This document shows, piece after piece, positions 30,406 to 38,759 of a DNA stretch of 64,000 nucleotides. The position numbers were made by a program, and so were the translations under genes. Positions within the stretch are counted from its first letter, which is position 1; every line of letters begins with the position of its first letter. Origin of the DNA: Bedellia somnulentella (Eukaryota; Arthropoda; Insecta; Lepidoptera; Bedelliidae); the NCBI GenBank assembly GCA_963576735.1, contig OY755175.1:7890401-7954400 (forward strand), written 5' to 3'. The notes beneath the pieces were generated by a model. It saw nothing but the letters and a program-made list of their open reading frames with translations. It did not search any database and had not been told where the DNA came from.

Positions 30406-31977
30406 TTACGCATCGTATCGCCTAATGGGCTGAACATCAACATTAAAATTATTAAGGCTTATATATTTTTTTATGTGTTCTCTGTCAGATTCGGTCAATA
30501 ATGACCAACTTTCCATTTCAACCATGACTTCGAGGGACATACAGCTTTCTATTATTTTTTGCGCAGATACTATAGTCAAGCAATCTGATTGCATTATGCG
30601 TAATTCTTTAAGATGAATTAAGGGATTCTTTTCTATTAAATTAGCAATAAACTCATCTGTTAACTGAACTGCGGTTCCAATATGTATAAATTCTATATTT
30701 AAACAGTTTCCTAAAATAAATAGTAACTGCTCGTGTGTGCAGCTCGACACAAATGTGATTTTCTTCAAATTTCGGAATGGCAAAATCTCCAATTTTTTCG
30801 TGTAAAATGAAGTATGCTGAATCAAGGTACAATTGTATAGAGTGAGACTCTCCAACAGAGGGCACAACTGGCTGATGTACATGAGGGCATTTAAATCAAT
30901 CTGGTCAACATGTTCTAAATGTAAATGTATTAAGTTACATCCTTTCACCTGCAGTAACTGTTTTATTTGGTCAGCGTAAAAATCACATGAAAGTAATTTT
31001 AAATCACACAAGTCACCTAAACCTATTAAAACTGTCAAATCTCCCTGTAAGCTGTTATGAAAAACAGTCATACATCGAATGTATGGACACATATCCACTG
31101 TTAATTGCAGATGGTGTTGTGGTGCGTATCTACTAACAAATGTCTTTAAATGAAAAGGTCTGGCTTCTGAGTTTGTTGTGTCAATGTATTCTAACACCTT
31201 GCCAATTTCATCACATCTTCCTATGTCTTCTATTTTATTGCAGTTTATTAATAATTTTGCGAATCCAGTGTAAGTTACTAAAGTTCGATAAAGTTGAATA
31301 CTCCTTAATGACTTTAATTGTACAATTATATATATACTGTCGTCATTTACACACTTGGAACAAGAAACATCTAATTTTCTTAGTGACTTACAATTTTCAA
31401 CAACACACTTTAGAATAGCATCAGTGCAATCGTAATTGATGAATAAATACTGCAAATTATGCAGTTCTTTCAAAGATTGAATAACAGCTCCTTCCATATC
31501 AGAAGTCTTCCAACCTCCAGAAAGTGACCCCAGGTTTAAGTATTCTAGTCCCTTTAGCAAATGAAGTTTAGAGTAGAATACAGAACGCATTATTTTCGGA
31601 ATAGTATCAATAGATAAAAACGTTATATGTTTTGTAAACAAAGCTTCTAGCATTGAAACTGTGACGTTCACTTGACTTACAAATTTACCCATGGAAATGC
31701 GGAATCCGAAAGATTGTTTAATTTTTTCTACCAAGTCAGATAAAGATCTTATGGTTTCTGTCATAAGGTCATCGTAAACCATCCACGGCACGTTATTCAA
31801 GAGATATAGTTGTACAACTGCAACCATCTCAGACAATGCTATTTGTCCTTTTTTGATATCGCGATGACTAAGTGCCCCGATTGGTGCCAATTGATTTTCG
31901 GCTTGAATCGCAATCCAGTCTCCAAGTCGGCTCAGGGCTATATTTTGAAGTAGTTTGGGTTGCTTGAACCGAGACAT
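30406..31977 (-). CDS. Leucine-rich-repeat protein, uncharacterised (523 aa)
   Basis: One uninterrupted 523-codon frame. It has repeated Leu-rich units of the amino-/cysteine-containing LRR kind seen in F-box/LRR proteins (for example LRKLDVSCSKCVNDDSIYII, LESLTLYNCTLI), spread over roughly residues 130-500. I see no clear F-box, signal peptide or membrane segment; the N-terminal 120 residues are helical-looking and not recognised. The bases just upstream of the ATG read TATATTTCAG on this strand, a good splice acceptor, so the start probably follows an intron inside the 5'UTR and the whole protein sits in the next exon. Such solenoids usually bind other proteins, but partner and role cannot be inferred. 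Base composition resembles the other host genes, there are no internal stops and no transposon similarity, so I take it as a real gene. The family assignment beyond 'LRR' is open. Confidence 0.8.
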   Translation of the reverse strand: MSRFKQPKLLQNIALSRLGDWIAIQAENQLAPIGALSHRDIKKGQIALSEMVAVVQLYLLNNVPWMVYDDLMTETIRSLSDLVEKIKQSFGFRISMGKFVSQVNVTVSMLEALFTKHITFLSIDTIPKIMRSVFYSKLHLLKGLEYLNLGSLSGGWKTSDMEGAVIQSLKELHNLQYLFINYDCTDAILKCVVENCKSLRKLDVSCSKCVNDDSIYIIVQLKSLRSIQLYRTLVTYTGFAKLLINCNKIEDIGRCDEIGKVLEYIDTTNSEARPFHLKTFVSRYAPQHHLQLTVDMCPYIRCMTVFHNSLQGDLTVLIGLGDLCDLKLLSCDFYADQIKQLLQVKGCNLIHLHLEHVDQIDLNALMYISQLCPLLESLTLYNCTLIQHTSFYTKKLEILPFRNLKKITFVSSCTHEQLLFILGNCLNIEFIHIGTAVQLTDEFIANLIEKNPLIHLKELRIMQSDCLTIVSAQKIIESCMSLEVMVEMESWSLLTESDREHIKKYISLNNFNVDVQPIRRYDA

Positions 31978-31995
31978 CGCTCCTGAAATATAAGA
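31978..31995 (-). promoter_or_regulatory. Likely 3' splice site before the LRR protein start
   Basis: On the - strand TTCTTATATTTCAG ends 7 bases before the ATG. It implies an upstream non-coding exon. A CpG-containing stretch at 33560-33650 could hold the promoter, but I found no firm donor. Confidence 0.55.
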
Positions 31996-32399
31996 AGTAT
32001 TTCCAAATTATTTGGTTCAGGAATGTATCAAATATTTACTTTTTCTACAATCCAAAGCCTGTCTCTGAATTAATTGAATTTTAGAAGAAGAGAGTAAAAA
32101 TCTTTATTCGCTGCTGCAAATTAACTTAATACTACGGATACAAACACATAAAACATGTTTAAAAGAACACAATAAAAAAAACAAATAAAAATCTTATAAT
32201 ATAAAAAACAAAAAAGTAACATGCACAGCAACATAGGAATCTGACTCAGTATTTCGTTATGAGTTTTACCTCATCACACTGATTTTCAGTCAGTCCTATA
32301 TTTGTGAGAAGGACACTCTATAATTTTAAACTTAATATAAATAACCCTGCAGCATATAATACCTACAGAAATTAACACAATTCACGCAAACATAAATTA

Positions 32400-32755
32400 T
32401 GGCATTTAAATAAATAAATATATGATCAAGTTAGCCCCAAACTTAGACTTGTACATGTATATTATACTTACGGCTATTAATCTCTAAAAGGGGTAGTCGA
32501 GTGGGGAAAAGATGGTAATAATGAATAATTGTTGGTGATAGGACTCCAACCGCATCGCCCAAAAGTCACTTAAAAAGCTCCTATACCCTTATTCGCCTCT
32601 CACGATCACCCACCGACACTACACAGCTTGTATACATCCAAGACTAAGAAACACTCATCAATTCTCATCATATAAATGTTGCTCTCAGTGGGGATCGAAC
32701 CCGCAACCTACGAACCGAAGAACTAGTCATTAGTACAATAGGCCGCGGAAGTCTT
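32400..32755 (-). mobile_element. S3 SINE split by S1
   Basis: The body ('gatcaagttagccccaaact') and head ('gttgctctcagtggggatcg' with 'cgaacccgcaacct') are separated by a reverse S1 copy at about 32460-32632 with CTTGTA on both sides. Confidence 0.6.
32463..32630 (-). mobile_element. S1 retroposon, shortened
   Basis: 'ttacggctattaatctctaa' through 'actccaaccgcatcgcccaa' to 'caccgacactacacag'; internal stretches missing. Confidence 0.65.
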
Positions 32756-32759
32756 TTTA

Positions 32760-33870
32760 AAAAAATGTTTACACAAAAATTCTTTTTCATGATTTGACTA
32801 CACACTATTTAGTCAAAGATGGATATTGAACTTTATTTCGGGTTTTGCCATAAGGCATCGATCAAATGCAATGCGCTGTAAATTAAATCAAATTCAATTC
32901 TTTAACGCCAAAGAGTAATAAAAGGATCATACAAATATTTGTACTTTTCTTTTTAATTTTACGAACATAAAGTGTACCTCGCTCGTTGGCAACTCTAACT
33001 GCGACCATTGTATTGTACGCATTTTCCTTTACAATATACACAAAATTATTTCTCTCCGTGTGGTTCTTTCGAGAAAGAGAGAAAAGAATAAATTTTGTTA
33101 AAAGTGGCAATTATTAAGATCCAATGATTATAGTATGATTTACGGTATAATCATTAATACCATGTTTACACCGTAAATCATCATCATAAATATTATTTTA
33201 TTTTCCACTTTGCGGTGCTTATTACATTCGTGTAATTTACGTCAGTTAATGTTCTGCCGGCATTCTTACCAGTTAGAATATATAATGAGTTTGATTACAT
33301 AAGAACTTTTTATTTAGAAGCATCTACTAAAATACTTTAGCTATTGTAAACACAACACAAAATCCAATAAGTATTCTATTCTATAAATATCCAAGCCGAC
33401 CGACCGACATAACAGTAGAATACAGTACCTGTATTTAAATCCTTATTTTCCATCGTATTACTTTTCTCTTCAGTTTATGTTGTAAAATAGGTGTCCTACA
33501 TATTTTCAAGAGTTTTCATGAATGTAAACATTTTGTATATTTTGTTCTGAATGGTTATAATACGAGCGGGCGGCCCGGGAATTACGTTGCTCGGTACTGC
33601 GTGAGCATGGCCGGCTACTTTCACGTCATATTACGCGGATTATTTTTAGATCATGGCAAATGGCTAACTAATAGAAAACTGAATCTTTCATAATAGATGT
33701 ACATTTTCTTTAAGGACGTCAATTATGTCTGTCGATCAAATATATTTCTATAGGTAAATATAAATAAATATAAGGACATATTATACATAGATCAAGTTAG
33801 CCCCAAACTAAGTAGAACTTGTATTATGGGATACTAACTCAACGATATACTTAATATTATATAATCTATA
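32760..33870. other. AT-rich sequence without a recognised gene
   Basis: Contains a short imperfect palindrome at 33125-33185 ('gatttacggtataatcatta' and 'taccatgtttacaccgtaaatc'), a GC-richer island at 33560-33645, and an S3-like 'catagatcaagttagcccca' at about 33785. It may include the first exon and promoter of the LRR gene. Confidence 0.35.
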
Positions 33871-34833
33871 TCTATACTCATAATAAATCTGTAGAGAGGT
33901 CAATTCTGTACATGGAATATATTTTCAAAATAACTATCAGGTGGTGATTAGGGATCGATACTGATGCCAAAAATGCAATCAGTAAAATTTTTGTCTGTCT
34001 GTCTGTCTGTCTGTCGGTTTGTATGTTCCTTATGGAAACAAAAACTACTCGACGGATTTTAACGAAACTTGGTACAATTATTCTCCATACTCCTGGGCAG
34101 GTTTTTGTATACTTTCCAGCAGAGTAGTAAAGGGGAATTTTGGGAAATTTTGGGAAAACGGGAGAAGTTACTCCATTTTTTAAGCTTCCGTTGCGTGTGC
34201 AGCCTTAATGGTTAAACTTACAAAGAAATCATGTATGACGGAAATATTCTTCATAAAATTATGTAAAAAAAAATCCTCAACAGTTTATGTCTTTTTTTAC
34301 GGTTGACTCACAATAACACGTGTAATTCCTGATAGCTTAGCAGTTCGGAACATTCTGATTATATTTTGTTACTCTTACGTTTGTAAACCTCTCACTCATC
34401 CCTAATTTAAAAAAGGTAACATTATTACCTATTCAATAAAAAAAGAATCATAGAAATCGGTAGAGAAACACCGAAATTATACATAAAATAAGCCATCGCG
34501 CCCGTGACCAAAACCGAATCGTTACTAATTTACATATAACATACTAGATGGCGCTAGTAGTTGCATCCTACAACACGTAATAATTTATTTTTTAGATTGT
34601 TATAAATACTTCATAGCGTTTTATTCCAAATTTTGCTATTAAACGGAAATACTGAACCGTTCATTAAAGCGCATTCAAAATCACCAAACTACACTGTTCA
34701 GGGAGTGCTATAAATTTAATAAATTGAAAACATTGCGCTGAATTTCACAATGCTTGAGCAGTGACTGAAGAAAGAAACCTCAGATATTTAAAAAAAACAA
34801 CGCTACCCGTGCGAAGCTGGGACGATCCACTAG
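33871..34833 (+). mobile_element. Helitron (type with CGTGCGAAGC...CTAG end)
   Basis: Starts TCTATACTCATAATAAATC after an A and ends CTAG just before T, with 'cccgtgcgaagctgggacga' as the 3' hairpin region. Inside is a (GTCT)n run at 33990-34015. No Rep/helicase gene, so non-autonomous. It directly abuts the next Helitron. Confidence 0.75.
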
Positions 34834-36271
34834 TCTATACTATAATAAGACTGTAACGAGGTCAAAACTGTACATTGAAGAAAAAAAAATAACCGGTTGG
34901 AATATGTTTTATTTTCGATACTGAAGCCAAATTTGCTATTTTTGAAAAAAATGTCTGTCTGTCTGTCTGTCTGTATGTCCGTTCATCACCTTAATTCTAC
35001 CGGGCCGATCTTGATCAAATTTGGCATGAATGTAGGCTATACACCTAGCCAACATATAGGATATAATTTATCCCGGATTTCGCAAGGGTTCCCACAGGAG
35101 CATAAAGAAACATAACTTTTATATGGTTCCCCATATTTACACGATTAATTTTTTCATCGACCGACTTTATCGGACTCTTCATTAATAGTCTTTTTGGAAT
35201 GGATTTAATTGTTTGTCAATAGTATGACTACTAGATAATATAGGATATCACAAATTTGAGACTTACACAAATGTCTGCGTGGCGTAGCGGTATACCGTAT
35301 GGTAAACACTAAGTACGAAAGACCCAGGTTCGAATCCCGGGTGGTCAAAGTCTTTTTGCGTATTTTTTTTGCTTTTGTGTTAGTTTAGAATAATAGGATG
35401 CACTAATCCTTTTTTTTCACATTCAACTATTTCCAATATGTATGAATAGAGATAATTGAAAGTATATTGTATGAATTTTGCGTATTCATTTGGTAGGGTT
35501 GAGAATATGTTTATAGCTTTTGTTTTTTTAACTATTTTTAACTAATATTCTCATAGATATATTATGTTTTACTTACGCATAAATTAATATTCTGTTTAAG
35601 CCTCAGAATGCATAGTTTGTAAATAATAGTAAATATCTCAATTTTAATTCAGTACCGCCATCTATTGGCCGATGATTGCAATCTCTCTCACATCACCAAC
35701 AGTCAGTGTAGGGGGCAGCATCGGGTCGCCAAACTGCTATCCATACTTACTCAAGATATTTTCATTTTTGAACATAGAAACTAGGTTACAAAATGGTTTG
35801 TTTCATGTTTCTTATGAATAATTAAAAAGATTTTTTGGAACTCATCCCCTAAGAGATTGAAATATATTATACAGATTTTTGATCTATAAATACAATGTAT
35901 CTAGAAATTTGAATCTTGATGCGATTGACTGATATAACAACTACAAAAAGGAATGTATGAAATCCATCCATCAATCAATCATGAGAATATACTAACGGCT
36001 ATAAATCCCAAAAAAGGGTAGCCACAGCTCCAGAGATAGTAATTCTTTATCCACTTTTGGAAGTTTAATGGCGTCCGTCCAACCGTCCAACTGCATCGCC
36101 CAATAATCACTTAAAAAGTCTCAATGTTCTTTATATCTATTACAACGCCCACGGGAATAAAAATACAAAAAAACAGAAGTTAGTGTAGTTAGATAGTGTT
36201 TTGGTATTTTGGATGTAAACTGGATGCAAAAAATGTAGTCCACGCGGACGTAGTCGCGGGCAAAAAGCTAG
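34834..36271 (+). mobile_element. Helitron, head-to-tail with the previous one
   Basis: Starts TCTATACTATAATAAGAC and ends in the 3' hairpin 'acgcggacgtagtcgcgg' then AAAAAGCTAG. It contains (GTCT)n at 34950-34976, a tRNA-like module at 35274-35347 and an S1-derived stretch at 35985-36170. Non-autonomous. Confidence 0.75.
35274..35347 (+). other. tRNA-like module inside a Helitron
   Basis: 'gtggcgtagcggtata' resembles an A box and 'ggttcgaatcccgg' a B box, about 40 bp apart. The acceptor ends do not pair, so this is not a working tRNA gene. The same pair of boxes recurs at about 38400, 51450, 52250 and 62925 in other Helitron copies. Confidence 0.6.
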
Positions 36272-36410
36272 TACACATATAAATAACATCCAAGACTAGT
36301 AAACAAACATTTATGCTCATCACATATATGTTGCCCTCAGCGGCGCGCCTGCAACCTCCGGACCGAGAAGCTAGTCACCTATCCGTTCGACCACGGTGTT
36401 CTAAAAGCGG
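36272..36410 (-). mobile_element. S3 SINE
   Basis: 'acatccaagactagtaaac' body, then 'gttgccctcagcggcgc' and 'tccgttcgaccacggtg', the reversed tRNA-like head. It follows directly on the Helitron end. Confidence 0.65.
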
Positions 36411-36772
36411 TCTAATAAATAAAGAATTATGAGTTATGTTGGGCACCGAAGATTATGAAACTGGCACGTTCATTTAAGTTTAATTTAATCATACAATATT
36501 CTCTCTTACTGAATAAATATCTATACTAATATTATAAATCGGAAAGTGAGTTTGTTTGTTTGTGCCGATTTCACGCTGTAACTACTAAATCGATTGCTTT
36601 AAAATTTTGCAGACGTATAGTTAGAAGCCTTGATTAAATAAAGGGTATAATTGAAACAACTTTTGCATTTCGGATATTTTAATCGCGTGTTATTACATGG
36701 TTTTTTAAAGCCCGACGTTTCGAAAACTTTTCAGTTATCATGGTCACGGGAAGACTGAGGTGTTATTTAAAA

Positions 36773-37168
36773 GTTTATATATTCTATTATATATGTTGTA
36801 AAATGTATATATGTATTTTATTTAAAAATCTTTATATATATTGCATATGTATTGTATTTATTGAATATTATTTATTTTATGGAGTACTATATGTAAGTGT
36901 GTTAGAATGTAATAAATATTTAGTAATATTTAAAATAGATAGATAATAGTTTGACGAATAATTTTAGTTTTTAAGCAAATCAGTTTGATTTATTGGACAT
37001 CTACCGAACATGTTTTTAATCCAGCAAATCTTTCCATTCATGGGTTGTCTGGAAGAGATCGCTCTTAGTGATAAGACCGCCAGTTGTACTTTGGCTTTTG
37101 TACCGATCTTTTTTTGTAATTGTTGTTTTTTGTGATGTGCAATAAAGAGTTTTTATTATTATTATTTG
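36773..37168 (+). mobile_element. LINE 3' end, 5'-truncated copy inside the Penelope-like arm
   Basis: Matches in reverse the 3'UTR of the LINE at 6527-6964 over its whole length, with few differences, and ends GCAATAAAGAG plus ATT repeats. The arm sequence 'gtgttatttgtcatta' is intact at 45950 and interrupted here, with TTATTT repeated at the junctions. Confidence 0.85.
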
Positions 37169-37217
37169 TCATTATACAGTACTATAAAATTATTAATATT
37201 AACTACCTTCACAATAT

Positions 37218-37493
37218 TTAAGTTACATTTGCGTTTAATATTTGCTTAGTACAAAAAGAGCTAATGTTATCTGGAGTCTTGCTAGTGTTCTTCCCTTGCT
37301 TGGTTGTGTTAGTGATTGGGTTCCAAGCAGGTGGTAATTGACAACCATCATCTCTATTGAAGTTTGGATGTTTCTTTATTTCAATAGATTCGCGTATCAT
37401 TCTAGGTATCAATCGATTCTCTTTTGCTAGAATAATTGTAGGTTTGTGTTTGACAAGACTTGACAAGGCAAATATTAAACGCAAATGTAACAT
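37218..37493 (-). pseudogene. C-terminal fragment of a Penelope-like GIY-YIG protein
   Basis: Of 91 codons, the middle reads LAKENRLIPRMIRESIEIKK, then HPNFNRDDGCQLPPAWNPI, the conserved end of Penelope-like polyproteins just after the GIY-YIG endonuclease. The reverse transcriptase and the GIY-YIG motif itself are missing. It lies between the inverted arms. Confidence 0.75.
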
Positions 37494-37718
37494 AAATTTT
37501 GTGAAGGTTGTTAGTATTAATTATTTTACAATACTTTATAATGGCAAATGACACCTCAGTCTTCCCGTGACCATGATAACTGAAAAGTTTTCGAAACGTC
37601 TCGGGCTTTGAAAAACCATGTAATAACACGCGATTAAAATATCCGAAAGTCAAAAGTTGTTTCAATTATAATCAATCACGAAAGTCTTAGAAAATACTAA
37701 ATAAAGGGTACTTTTTAT

Positions 37719-37976
37719 ACATACATACATACATACATATACTCACGGCTATAAATCCCTAGAAGGGGTAGCCAGAGCTAAGGAATTAGAAATTCCTCAG
37801 TCACTTTTAGAAGTTGCGTGGGAAAAAGATGGTGAAATAAAGGTTGTTGGTGATGGGTCTCCAACCGCATCGCCCAAAAATCCCTCAGAAGCCCCGATAC
37901 CGTTAGTCGCCTCTTACGTACACCCACCGGAAGAAATGGGGTAGTGCTATTCTAAGCCGACACTACACAGCAAATC
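37719..37976 (-). mobile_element. S1 retroposon with ACTTTTTAT duplication
   Basis: Full-length reverse copy. ACTTTTTAT stands on both sides (37710-37718 and 37977-37985) and once in intact Helitron copies ('gggtactttttatcc'). Confidence 0.85.
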
Positions 37977-38759
37977 ACTTTTTATCCCGAATAAAAATAT
38001 GTTCCCGAGGGAAAACAAAAATATTGTTTGCTTGATGGATTGGAGATGGCGCTATGTGTCGTTTAAAACAAAGTAATATATTGCAAACTAATATAAACAT
38101 GTAAATTTAGAAGCTAAATGATACGATAATGAATCCCCGAAAATGAGGAATTCCCGAGGGTTCTCACAGGAGCATCAAAAAAACCTTAACTTATAAATGT
38201 GATCAACATATTGCAGCGATTATTTTTTTCTTTGATGGACTTCACATCAGACTCTTCGTTAATGGTCATTTTAGAAAGATTAAGGGGTTTCAATAGTTTT
38301 CATCAAAATAATTGTACATTTAAATGACACATTTGTTTGTCAATAGTAAGACTAATAACAAATACAGCGTAATAAAAATTTGACACCGCCGGTAACGTCC
38401 CCGTGGCGCGTAGCGGTGTATCTAACTACTATGAATATTTAATTAGCGCTATTATGAATCAATCTTGCCGGGTACGTATCTCAGGTGATTCAAGCTTTTG
38501 TTTTTTTTTGTGTTGTTAGCTTAGAATAGCAATATATATTTGTTGATATAGCAAGCACTATCCCTTCACTTCAGAGATTATTTTGGATGGAGATCCAAGG
38601 TCTGCCGCGCCGAGGGATGCATGGCCAGGGGTGAGCCTGGTCGCTAGCGTGCCGCCATCCCGGAGCTTGGTGCACTCCGGGTTCTAAATAACCTTACCTA
38701 GTCAAGCGGGGCTCTGGCTAGGTGGACAGTTTACTTCCCTTGCTTCTCGTGGGTCCAAT

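Larger units (their letters stand above)
36648..37697 (-). mobile_element. Penelope-like element relic with inverted terminal arms
   Basis: A 13-bp duplication TAAATAAAGGGTA flanks it (36635-36647, 37698-37710). Inverted arms of about 180 bp carry 'ggatattttaatcgcgtgtt', 'cagttatcatggtcacggga' and 'ttacatttgcgtttaatatt' and their inverses. Between the arms the - strand encodes the C-terminal piece of the GIY-YIG endonuclease protein. The left arm is split by a LINE tail (36773-37168). Arms alone occur at 45861-46098. Confidence 0.75.

Noticed and set aside
33990..34015. CRISPR-like short repeats (GTCT)n, also at 34950
   Set aside because: Simple tandem microsatellite with no spacers, in a eukaryotic Helitron.
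35274..35347. Working tRNA gene
   Set aside because: A- and B-box-like stretches are present but the acceptor stem does not pair, and copies move with Helitrons.
37402..37665. 87-codon frame covering the right Penelope-like arm
   Set aside because: Lies across the inverted arm and the end of the real C-terminal fragment; no family resemblance in this frame.
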